Source: Pseudobdellovibrionaceae bacterium (GTDB taxonomy: Bacteria; Bdellovibrionota; Bdellovibrionia; Bdellovibrionales; UBA1609). From it: 64,000 nucleotides of DNA. The stretch is taken from positions 124,001 to 188,000 of the forward strand of contig JACKAN010000004.1 of NCBI GenBank assembly GCA_020635055.1. Reading direction: 5' to 3'. This document shows positions 1 through 7,452 of this stretch, one piece after another. The translations under genes and the position numbers were made by a program. The notes beneath the pieces are model-generated. The model was given only the letters and a program-made list of their open reading frames with translations. It had not been told where the DNA came from and made no database searches. Position 1 is the stretch's first letter. Each line of letters opens with the position of its first letter.

Positions 1-576
1 TGAATTAAATGTCGATTGTAATGTACCCACCTCATTATTTTTTGGAGATAAAAATTGATAGGTATATTTCTTATTTAAAAAATCTATCATTTTTTTATTT
101 AAATCTTTAATGGGTTTTAAGAAGCTGACTTGAATAAAAAGCACTAAACTCATGACTAAAACTAGGCATAAAACTCCAGAGATAACGGCATAGTATTGTA
201 ATTTTTCAATCAAATAGGGATATTGCGAAGTAGCATATTCTACATAATTTACTTCTGACTTTTTAAAAAAGTTGAGACGCTTTTTGATAAGATATTTATT
301 TTTTTCATCATAAGCTTGAATGAATTGACTTAAGGCTTCTTGTCGGGAGCTAACATCCAAGCTTTGTCGATAGTCCTGAAGTTTTTTATACTTATCTATG
401 GAGTGTTTTGCTGTTGAGGCTTTTTCAGCAAATCGGAGAATTTCTTTACCCATTTGTATTTGGTTTTGATAGAAAAAATATTTGTCTAAGGCCTTGTAGG
501 CTTGGAAACCTGCAGCACCTACCGCCACTAATATTAATAAAACTAATAAATACATTTGATTTCTAAGTGTGTTCAT
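1..576 (-). CDS. Membrane sensor protein with HAMP domain (C-terminal part outside the window)
   Basis: The frame is open from the ATG at 576 to the window edge. It begins MNTLRNQMYLLVLLILV, one N-terminal membrane helix, followed by a ~110-residue mostly charged helical periplasmic segment and a second helix (VISGVLCLVLVMSLVLF). A HAMP linker follows, with the typical PIKDLN start and an E-V-G-x-L-Q-x-x-F-N end at the edge. Family knowledge: this layout fits a sensor histidine kinase or a methyl-accepting chemotaxis protein; the deciding domain lies beyond position 1. The stop of the upstream receiver gene overlaps this ATG (ATGA), so the genes are translationally coupled, which favours a two-component kinase. 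Confidence 0.75.
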   Translation of the reverse strand, partial: MNTLRNQMYLLVLLILVAVGAAGFQAYKALDKYFFYQNQIQMGKEILRFAEKASTAKHSIDKYKKLQDYRQSLDVSSRQEALSQFIQAYDEKNKYLIKKRLNFFKKSEVNYVEYATSQYPYLIEKLQYYAVISGVLCLVLVMSLVLFIQVSFLKPIKDLNKKMIDFLNKKYTYQFLSPKNNEVGTLQSTFNS

Positions 577-947
577 GACCTTGAACCTGCAGTCGTTACA
601 ATATCTAAAATTTGTTGACAAAGAGTCATTGGGTCAAAGGGTTTGGCGATATAACCATTGCCAACATTTTTAAATTTTTCGATATCCTGAGTTTGAGATT
701 TTGCACTTAGAAAAATAATTGGTGGTGGGTTACTTACTTTAAGTCGAATCTCCTCACACACTTTTAGTCCATTCATTTTTGGCATCATTTCATCGAGTAA
801 AATAACGTCATATTTTTCATTGATAGCACTATTTAAAGCGTCTTCACCGTTGTCGACATGAGTAACTTGGTGTTTGCCAATATTCTCCAATGTTAATTTA
901 GCAATTGTAGAGATGTGTTTATCATCTTCAGCTAATAAAATCTTCAT
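573..947 (-). CDS. Single-domain response regulator (CheY-like receiver)
   Basis: A 124-residue protein consisting only of a receiver domain. Acidic pocket E7-D8-D9, phospho-acceptor D52 (ILLDEMMP), switch S81 and conserved lysine K102 (AKPFDP) are all present, so it should be phosphorylated. It has no output domain and must act by protein interaction. It overlaps by ATGA both the PilZ-like response regulator upstream and the HAMP sensor downstream, so the three form one tightly coupled operon read leftwards. The gene pair likely passes the signal of the downstream membrane sensor; the partner is inferred. Confidence 0.88.
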   Translation of the reverse strand: MKILLAEDDKHISTIAKLTLENIGKHQVTHVDNGEDALNSAINEKYDVILLDEMMPKMNGLKVCEEIRLKVSNPPPIIFLSAKSQTQDIEKFKNVGNGYIAKPFDPMTLCQQILDIVTTAGSRS

Positions 948-1645
948 ATGGCTTTGTATTTTCTTTTATTTAACTCGTTGTTAATCCAATTTCTAATTTT
1001 TTCACTATCTTGTTCGGTGAGTCCAACATAGCCTATGGTGAGATGAAACTCACTGTCAACTTTGAGAACCGAAATCACTTTCAAAGGAGGAGGTTCGATG
1101 CCCATAGAATTAAAAATTTGTGTTTGAATATTTAGTAAAGAGTCCTCTGGGAGTGCAAACTGAGTGCGTAATTTCATGCTGGATTCAGAGACGGAAATGA
1201 CTTGTGTTTCTAGAGTTATTTTTGCATTGGTCTCTTTTGCAATGCTGGAGAAATTGAGTTCTTGTTGTTTTCGCGGTGGTTTCTTATCTAAAAGTTCTTT
1301 TACTTTTCTTAAAAAAATCATTGGGTCTATGGGTTTTACAATATAGTCATCCACACCCGCTTTAATTGCTTTTTCAATACTTTCTTTTTCTCGCAAGCCA
1401 GTGAGCATTGCAATGCCAATATTTTTATATCGAGCATCAACACGAATTGTTTTTACTAGTTCAAAACCAGTATAATGAGGCATGTTGGCATCTGTTATAA
1501 TCAAGTCGAAGCTTCGACTATTTAAAAGTTCAATTGCTGCAATGGGATTGGTAGCAATCTTGACTTCGTGATTAGCTTGAGTAAGCAATGCATCTGCGAA
1601 TTTTAATATATCTTTGTCGTCATCAACTATTAATATTTTTGCCAT
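944..1645 (-). CDS. Response regulator with C-terminal PilZ-like domain
   Basis: The receiver domain occupies residues 1-125 (D8-D9-D10 pocket, phospho-acceptor D52 in IITDANMP, lysine in VKPIDP). It is followed by a linker of lysine and proline residues and a ~100-residue beta-rich domain that resembles PilZ in length and strand pattern, although no clear RxxxR c-di-GMP motif is visible. The ATG at 1645 (MAKILIVDDD) is chosen because receiver domains start this way; an upstream ATG at 1666 would add seven unlikely residues. The stop overlaps the start of the next receiver gene. It could link phosphorylation to c-di-GMP or to a surface-organelle protein; the output function is uncertain. Confidence 0.8.
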   Translation of the reverse strand: MAKILIVDDDKDILKFADALLTQANHEVKIATNPIAAIELLNSRSFDLIITDANMPHYTGFELVKTIRVDARYKNIGIAMLTGLREKESIEKAIKAGVDDYIVKPIDPMIFLRKVKELLDKKPPRKQQELNFSSIAKETNAKITLETQVISVSESSMKLRTQFALPEDSLLNIQTQIFNSMGIEPPPLKVISVLKVDSEFHLTIGYVGLTEQDSEKIRNWINNELNKRKYKAI

Positions 1646-1793
1646 ATAATAGATTTCGGTAAACACTCATAATTACTTTACACACTAGACTTTAGTACGG
1701 CCTATATTTGCTAAATAAAAAAATATTTATGTGTATTAGTATTAAATTAGATTTGCTTGTTTCAGCAATTCCGTATGAGTTTGTTTATCACAG

Positions 1794-1870
1794 TAGAGGC
1801 CAGTCCTAGGTACCTATAATTTTATCTTTTCTCACAGCTGCGCCGCTCCCAAACTTAAGACTAGAGGCCA
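1794..1870. repeat. Pair of 9-bp direct repeats (TAGAGGCCA) downstream of a RAYT gene
   Basis: TAGAGGCCA occurs at 1794-1802 and again at 1862-1870, just beyond the 3' end of the RAYT gene. RAYTs act on REP sequences that lie beside them, so these could be REP-type half-sites. Neither copy forms a strong hairpin by eye. Confidence 0.3.
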
Positions 1871-1875
1871 ATTTC

Positions 1876-2397
1876 TTAGCCAGTATCCGCCAATGTCTGC
1901 CCTAACTCGCTAGAAAAATCTTCCCAATTAAAACCCACAGCTTGCATACGATTTTTATCGAAATACCTATGAATAGCTTTATAAGCTCTGCCCCAAGTCA
2001 CTACTCGTGAAAATGGCCGAGCTTCCCAAAACTGTATAGACTTTCCACAACCTCTTTCGGCCCGCAAAATATGACGAGCAATCAACCCTGTTACCGAACG
2101 CAAATAACCGGCCAGCCACCTCCGATGCCCAGTTTTTAAAAGAATATGCAAGTGATTGCCAACATTTTCATATCTATAAAGTCGAATACCCCAGCGCTTG
2201 GCCTGGGATTTTAAGATGCAATCAATGGCCTCACGATTCGCCTTACGCAGAAAACTACGACTGCCTTTAGTGTATTTGGATTTCAGCACCAAGTGCATGG
2301 CGTGTTTGGTCGATATAGGTCTTTTTGTCTTCGGGTTGGAAGCTTTAAGCAAGCTAGCGCCAAAGATCTTTGGACTTCTCATATTAAACAAGGACAT
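1876..2397 (-). CDS. REP-associated tyrosine transposase (RAYT, IS200-like Y1 transposase)
   Basis: A Y1-type HUH nuclease of about 173 residues. The HUH metal-binding motif is visible as NHLHILLKT, and a candidate catalytic tyrosine lies in the helix YKAIHRYFDKN near the C-terminus. The leading LVLKSKY strand is typical of the family. RAYTs move or maintain REP sequences and are usually single-copy, domesticated genes. Two in-frame ATGs exist (2418 and 2397); the inner one (MSLFNMRS) is preferred weakly because an A-rich purine stretch lies before it. No paired TnpB gene is present, as expected for RAYTs. It belongs to a different subfamily from the RAYT relics at 39933-47137 and 48816-49120. 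Confidence 0.85.
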   Translation of the reverse strand: MSLFNMRSPKIFGASLLKASNPKTKRPISTKHAMHLVLKSKYTKGSRSFLRKANREAIDCILKSQAKRWGIRLYRYENVGNHLHILLKTGHRRWLAGYLRSVTGLIARHILRAERGCGKSIQFWEARPFSRVVTWGRAYKAIHRYFDKNRMQAVGFNWEDFSSELGQTLADTG

Positions 2398-2581
2398 TTG
2401 AAATTCTTTTTGCACCATGAATCTACGAATATAACTTTTATGGTAGCGATGTCAATTAACAACTCGCGGAAGTGTTTTCTGGAAGCAATATTTGTGGCAA
2501 CTAAAGAGAGGCATCATTTGATCGAACTTCAGGATTATTCAAAAAGTTTTAAATTGATTTATAAAATGTTCCCCCCAATGG

Positions 2582-3960
2582 GTGCAGTGGATTTATCAGT
2601 GCGTGCCAGAGAAACGACGTCGCGCCAGCTGCCATTACCCTCTGGGTGAAGTTGTTTTGTTGGGGCTCTGTATGTTTTTGTTTCGTTATCGGTCTCTAAG
2701 ATCTTTTGTTCGGGAGTTCCGAGATAACAGTGTGGCCATTTCGAATCTCAATGAATTTTTTACGATTAAAGCCGTCCCCAGTGAGGATGAGCTTCGTTAC
2801 ACTTTGAGTAAGATTCCCTCGTCGGCCTTCAATAAAATACTACAAAAAATTCACCAGCGGCTGGAGCGAAAAAAGCAGGTGCAGTCGTTTAGGCTTCTAG
2901 ATAAGTACGATCTTATCAGCCTTGATGGATCGGGCCAACTAATACCAATTACATTATTTAATTCCTATTCTTAATTCTCTGCAAGTATTATAAAAGCAAG
3001 GTTTCTGTTTCCATAAAAGGGGAATTATTTCTTGTTATAGGTATAAGTAGTTACAAAATTCACTGCCCCAAGTGCTTAACTCGAACGAGTACATTAAACG
3101 GCGAGGGGCGCATACGCTTTACCTGCACGGGCAACTGGTGGCGTCCCTTATTTCCGAAAAATTACCATTGTCGCTGACCCTATGTTTTGAACCTATTGAA
3201 AACGACGGCACTAGCCAAGAATATCGAAAAAATGATTGCGAGCTAGCGGCTGCCAAACGACTCTTGAAAAACCTAAACTCTCTTTACCCACGAAGACCTT
3301 TTTTGCATGACGGGTGATAACTTATTCGCTACAGCCCCTATCACCAAACAGCTCAAAGAAAATGGCTGGTCATTTATCATCACGGCGAAACCAGAAAGAA
3401 ATAAGGAGCTATTTTCTTGGTATGATTATTTGCATGAGCAGAAAGAAGAATGGCTCTTTAAAGATGCAGAGGATCTACAACACCATTACCAGTGGTCGAA
3501 TAAACTGCCCATCAAGCAAGAGCAAAAAGCCGATGATTTTACTTTTGTCAATTTACTCGAGTACTCTGTCACAGACACCAACAGCAATGTTTTGTATTAC
3601 AACACTTGGATGACTGATATTTATTTACACGAAAACAACGTCAAAGAAGTCGCCGCTGGAGGTCGGGCTAGATTTAAAATAGAAAACGTCACCTTTAATG
3701 AACAAAAAACGAGAGGGTGTTTCATCGAGCACAATTTTGGTCACTTTGGTAATCTACCAAATGTGTTTTTTGGGCTGGCACAAATAGCCCACTTATTCTC
3801 ACAAATGTTTTACCTCTGGCGAGAGGGGAAACGCTTAATCCAGAAGGTCGGCAGTCAACGCCGATTCTGGGAACGCCTTGCAACTTTATTTAGCAGCATA
3901 AAAATGCCCATTTATGATTTGCCAATATTGCAGGTAAAACTCGAACTAAACTCTTCATAA
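2582..3960 (+). pseudogene. IS4-type DDE transposase, broken by a MITE and two frameshifts
   Basis: Three successive frames encode one IS4-like transposase. The first (2582-2941) ends in the catalytic motif LISLDGSGQ. The sequence resumes at 3046 with SSYKIHCPKC after an inserted ~104-bp element. A shift near 3080-3100 leads into HTLYLHGQ...CFEPI, and another near 3305 leads into MTGDNLFATAPI (second catalytic Asp), ending with FIEHNFGHFGN (catalytic Glu region). All three DDE residues are still recognisable, so decay looks recent in evolutionary terms. The gene cannot produce active transposase. Terminal inverted repeats of the original IS were not identified; a small GCCAC/GTGGC hairpin lies just after the stop at 3961. 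Confidence 0.85.
2940..3045. mobile_element. ~104-bp MITE with TA target duplication, inside the transposase relic
   Basis: The insert is flanked by TA at 2940-2941 and 3044-3045. Removing 2942-3045 joins GGCCAACTA to AGTAGTTAC and restores one reading frame, DGSGQ-L-SSYK, exactly as expected for an IS4 transposase. The ends form imperfect inverted repeats: left TAATACCAATTACATT, right (complement) TATACCTATAACAAG, with AATTCC conserved further inside on both sides. It encodes nothing. Size, TA duplication and inverted ends are those of a MITE, probably mobilised by a Tc1/mariner- or IS630-type enzyme (inference). Confidence 0.72.
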
Positions 3961-4118
3961 TTTGCCACTTAAAAATGTGGCTATTTGAAAGAGCCGATAC
4001 CCCCCCTCGTTGAGTCAAAAAATTCGCAAATTAAGACTTTGCTGGTCCATATTAGGACTGGGTGGATAGGTATGTCTACTTTTCTTGGCAGGGAACATTG
4101 CAAAACTATTGAGCAATT

Positions 4119-6170
4119 TCAGACTTTCTCATTTTGATTCATACGGAATGGCTGTGCTTGTTGATATTTGCTTAAATTTTTTTGAATATTATCTATAAGT
4201 TGTTGTCGAAAAAAGGGTTTCGATAAGTGAGTGTCACATCCTGCATCTAAACATTGTTTTACTTCTTCCATTATTACATATCCTGTAATTGCAATAATTG
4301 GCACTCGATTAAAATTATTGTCTAACTCAATTTTTCTAATTTTTCGAGTGCATTCATATCCATCCATGATGGGCATACCAATATCCATAAGTATCAAATC
4401 TGGACGGTGTTGCATAAACATAGAAATGGCCTCTTTTCCATTATGAGCTGTAACCAATTCTAGATTTTCATTTTTCAAATATTTTTCCACCAGCCAGCAA
4501 TTCTCTAAAGAGTCATCAGCAAGGAGGATTACAAGTTTTTCTTTGTTTAAAATAAGAGACTTAGCTCTTGAGGAGTCAACGTCGATTATGTTATCAGAAG
4601 ATGAATTATATTTGGTATTTACAATCAAAATTGGAAGTCTTATTTCAAAGCTTGTACCCACACCCAGTTGACTTGTTAAGGAAATATCACCTGAAAGTGA
4701 TTTAACTAAGTGGTGAACTATGGCCAAGCCTAAGCCGGCTCCGCCATATTTTTTTCTAACTGTGGAATCCACTTGAACAAAAGGTTCAAATATTATTTTC
4801 TGCGCCTCTTCAGGAATGCCTTCCCCAGTATCTGAAACAACAAGTGTCAACTCACCTTTATTAGTGTTTTTTATTTCCGAAAAGTGCGCTTCAATAGTTA
4901 CCTTTCCACCTGCGGCTGTAAATTTAATAGAATTGCTAATTAAATTAGTTAAGATTTGATGGATATATTTGCCATCTGTTTTAACAGTTAGATGCTCTGG
5001 GATATTTAAAATCGAAATATATTTTAACTTAGCTTTTTCAGCAGAAAATTTTAACAATTCTGTAATGGATTCAACTACTGACATTAAATTTTCTTGTTTT
5101 AATGATGGATTCATTTGTCCAGACTCCACTCGGTGGTAATCGAGAACATCATCAACAATTTCTAAAAGTCGTTTTCCTGCTTTATTAAATAATTGTAGGT
5201 ATTCTTGCTGAGTGAACGAGAGTTCCGTTTCTTGCAATAAATCGGCAATGCCCAATAAAGAATTTAATGGAGTGCGTATTTCATGGCTCATATTAGATAA
5301 AAACATCGATTTAGACATCGCTGCCTTTCTAGCCTCTTCAGAGGCGGCTCTTAAATCCTTGTTAATTTTTAGGAGTTCCAGTGAAGCTTTTCTTTCTGCT
5401 GTGATATCACGAGTAATGCCAAGTAAGTACCTGGGCTTTCCATGTTCATCGTTGAGTGCCACTTTACTTGTGTGCATCCATTGTGTGGGTTTACCGGGTA
5501 CATTTATGGGCTCATCAGAAATATGAATTGGCTTAGGAGAATTCATAGCTTCGATGTCCTTGGCTCTGTAAAAATCAGCATTTTCTTTAGGAAATAAGTC
5601 ATAGTCGGTTTTACCTATAAGATTTTCACGGTTGAGTTGGAGGAGTTTTTCGAACTTTTTATTTAATCCAATATATTTCCAATCATCGAAAACATCTTTG
5701 ATAAAAAGAGATACAGGTAAGTTATCAAATACCGCTTGATTAAAATCCGCGGACGAAGACAGTCTTTCTTTGAGCTTTTTTTCTATTGTTAAGTCTTCAA
5801 TCATTGACCAAATAAAATCTTCGCCCTCTCTCTTTATGATAAATCCATTTATACGAACGGGGACAAGACTTCCATCTTTACGTATGAATTCTTTTTCATA
5901 TGGACCAAAAAAACCATTTTCTTTTAGCTTTTCTAATTGTAATTTCTCTTGTGGTTCATAGACTCCAGGAGTCAATTGCCAATAGGTAAGGTGGTCATCA
6001 TTGGCTTCTTCCGCCGTGTAGCCAATAATATTTAAAAAGGCTTCATTGGATTCCACCCAGCGACCATCCATTCGACTTAAATTTAATCCCATAGGGCAGT
6101 GATCATAAAAAGCTCTAAAGAAACTTTTTGTGTCTTTTAATAGTGAAATAGTTTTTGTCATTTTAAACAT
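4119..6170 (-). CDS. Hybrid sensor histidine kinase (PAS-PAS-HisKA-HATPase-REC), soluble
   Basis: Counting from an ATG at 6227 (702 residues), two PAS domains with PAC segments span about 32-150 and 160-280. A HisKA domain follows with the H-box SNMSHEIRTPLN (H315), then a HATPase domain with N-box NLISNSIKFT, G1 DTGEGIP and G2 GGAGLGLA. The C-terminal receiver (from ~565) has phospho-acceptor D615 and K670. No membrane helix is seen, so it senses a cytoplasmic cue through its PAS domains. The start at 6170 (residue 20, MFKMTK) is preferred because TTGAGG lies about 11 bases before it; 6161 and 6227 are alternatives. It is a single gene with no partner alongside; its target pathway is unknown. 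Confidence 0.85.
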   Translation of the reverse strand: MFKMTKTISLLKDTKSFFRAFYDHCPMGLNLSRMDGRWVESNEAFLNIIGYTAEEANDDHLTYWQLTPGVYEPQEKLQLEKLKENGFFGPYEKEFIRKDGSLVPVRINGFIIKREGEDFIWSMIEDLTIEKKLKERLSSSADFNQAVFDNLPVSLFIKDVFDDWKYIGLNKKFEKLLQLNRENLIGKTDYDLFPKENADFYRAKDIEAMNSPKPIHISDEPINVPGKPTQWMHTSKVALNDEHGKPRYLLGITRDITAERKASLELLKINKDLRAASEEARKAAMSKSMFLSNMSHEIRTPLNSLLGIADLLQETELSFTQQEYLQLFNKAGKRLLEIVDDVLDYHRVESGQMNPSLKQENLMSVVESITELLKFSAEKAKLKYISILNIPEHLTVKTDGKYIHQILTNLISNSIKFTAAGGKVTIEAHFSEIKNTNKGELTLVVSDTGEGIPEEAQKIIFEPFVQVDSTVRKKYGGAGLGLAIVHHLVKSLSGDISLTSQLGVGTSFEIRLPILIVNTKYNSSSDNIIDVDSSRAKSLILNKEKLVILLADDSLENCWLVEKYLKNENLELVTAHNGKEAISMFMQHRPDLILMDIGMPIMDGYECTRKIRKIELDNNFNRVPIIAITGYVIMEEVKQCLDAGCDTHLSKPFFRQQLIDNIQKNLSKYQQAQPFRMNQNEKV

Positions 6171-6321
6171 AATTAATTTGGCCTCAAGGTAATAGCGCAA
6201 TATAAAAGTCAGAGATTGATTCCACAATCAATTTTTCAGTTGTGTAGATATCTAAAAAAAATATCGGAAAACATGACGACTTATGAGTATTTATTTTTAT
6301 TTATATATTTTTTTGGAAATG

Positions 6322-6489
6322 CTAGCGACGGACTATCCAGTACAAAGGGCAAAATCCCCAAGCGGCAGTTGAAATTAAGATAGCTCCCAAGTAGGCCCAC
6401 CAAGGCCCACCCGCTACGCCCCAGCCAAGTAAGATGATCCCAGCAATGACGCGAAAAATTCTATCCCAAGTTTTTATATTTTTGATCAT
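6322..6489 (-). CDS. Small DUF2892-type inner-membrane protein (55 residues)
   Basis: Starting at the ATG at 6489 the frame reads MIKNIKTWDRIFRVIAGI and ends WGFCPLYWIVRR-stop. It contains two hydrophobic helices separated by a Gly-Gly-Pro turn, and the N-x-x-x-W-D-R-x-x-R start and G-x-C-P-L-Y end typical of DUF2892 (YgaP membrane-anchor-like) proteins. The ATG overlaps the glutaredoxin stop (ATGA), so it is co-translated with grxD and bolA. The C-terminal Cys in the GxCPLY motif is common to the family. A link to sulfur or redox handling is suggested by context only. Confidence 0.8.
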   Translation of the reverse strand: MIKNIKTWDRIFRVIAGIILLGWGVAGGPWWAYLGAILISTAAWGFCPLYWIVRR

Positions 6490-6800
6490 TGGTTTGAAAA
6501 TAATTGTTTAAGTTCGCCAGACTCGTACATCTCCATTAAGATGTCACTTCCGCCGATCAGCTCGCCATTGTGATAAAGTTGAGGTATGGTTGGCCATTGT
6601 CCATACTCTTTAATTCCTTCACGAATATTTTCGTCTTCCAAAACATTGAATGAACCAAAATCTACATTGAGCTCATTAAGGATGCCGGCGGCTCGTGCAG
6701 AAAATCCACATTGAGGAAACTGTGGACTACCCTTCATAAATAAAAATATTTTGTGTTGTTTAAGAAGGTCTTCAATTTTATTTTTTACATCTGGATTCAT
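6486..6800 (-). CDS. grxD: Monothiol glutaredoxin (Grx4/GrxD type)
   Basis: 104 residues, the normal length for a CGFS-type monothiol glutaredoxin. The active site is PQCGFSARAAGIL (CGFS), preceded by FMKGSPQFP, and the glutathione-binding features WPTIPQLY and GGSDI are present. Members bind a [2Fe-2S] cluster with glutathione and work with BolA in Fe-S trafficking and iron sensing. Here bolA lies immediately upstream (nine-base gap), a classic partner arrangement, and a DUF2892 gene overlaps the stop. A purine-rich site lies before the ATG (AGGGAGATTTT). Confidence 0.95.
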   Translation of the reverse strand: MNPDVKNKIEDLLKQHKIFLFMKGSPQFPQCGFSARAAGILNELNVDFGSFNVLEDENIREGIKEYGQWPTIPQLYHNGELIGGSDILMEMYESGELKQLFSNQ

Positions 6801-6809
6801 AAAATCTCC

Positions 6810-7037
6810 CTATATTAAAATAGTTTTGATGGATAGAGCATGGACCTCGCCTGAAGCTAATTCTTCAGCAAAAATCTCCATAACTTTTTTATGTTGTTGA
6901 ATGCGAGTTAAACTTTTAAAACTGGGTTCGCTAATGCGAACTTCAAAATGATCATTGGTACCAGTAAAATCAATAACCGCCACCTGTGCCTGAGGATAAA
7001 ATTCTTTTAGTCGAATTTCCATTTCTTTTGTTGTCAT
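6810..7037 (-). CDS. bolA: BolA family protein
   Basis: 75 residues with the BolA fold signature: an N-terminal helix (EIRLKEFYP), the central NDHFEVRI strand that includes the conserved His used for Fe-S ligation, and C-terminal HALSIKT. It is the first gene of the bolA-grxD-DUF2892 operon. BolA and monothiol glutaredoxin form a heterodimer that transfers [2Fe-2S] clusters. The intergenic region up to the HNH gene (7038-7122) is the likely promoter region for both directions. Confidence 0.92.
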   Translation of the reverse strand: MTTKEMEIRLKEFYPQAQVAVIDFTGTNDHFEVRISEPSFKSLTRIQQHKKVMEIFAEELASGEVHALSIKTILI

Positions 7038-7122
7038 TATAGCTTCATATCAAAGCTAATTATGAAGGCAAGGCGACAAGATGGTGTTTGACGCGTAGTG
7101 CAAATGGTGATATGTCCCCTTT

Positions 7123-7401
7123 GTGAATTATTATGAAAGCGCTTCGAAAGAGCATAAAAAAAAAGAGAAACACAAAGCCAGAGAGCTGCGCAAGACGGAA
7201 TGGTGGAAGCTAAAGTTGGCCCAAGGGAGTTGCTATTATTGTGAGCAAAACTTCGAAAAAGAGCAATTAACTATGGATCACAAAGTTCCTATTGCAAGGG
7301 GTGGAAAATCTACTAAAGGCAATGTGGTAGTCGCTTGCAAGTCATGCAATACGAAAAAGAAGCATCTCACACCCGCAGAACAAGTTTTAAACTCCTTGTA
7401 A
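7123..7401 (+). CDS. HNH endonuclease
   Basis: 92 residues. The N-terminal third is very basic (repeated Lys/Glu/Arg). An HNH module follows: two zinc-type cysteine pairs (CYYC and CKSC), the DHKVPIARGG motif containing the catalytic His, and NVVVACKSCN containing the Asn. The only in-frame start after an upstream stop is GTG at 7123; no clear Shine-Dalgarno is visible. It lies between the bolA operon (divergent) and topoisomerase VI. Free-standing HNH proteins of this size are often of unknown role; DNA repair or defence are possibilities only. Confidence 0.85.
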   Translation: MNYYESASKEHKKKEKHKARELRKTEWWKLKLAQGSCYYCEQNFEKEQLTMDHKVPIARGGKSTKGNVVVACKSCNTKKKHLTPAEQVLNSL

Positions 7402-7452
7402 TTTTGACCACTTAGGCCTTAATATTGAGTTTGATTTAAGAAGTGAGGCGAG

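Noticed and set aside
2293..2649. A 118-codon plus-strand frame running from the RAYT into the IS4 relic
   Set aside because: It is antisense to the RAYT gene in its first half and out of frame with the transposase in its second.
7123..7401. HNH protein plus topoisomerase VI as a defence system
   Set aside because: The genes are separate, with no shared operon signal beyond proximity, and no other defence component is nearby.
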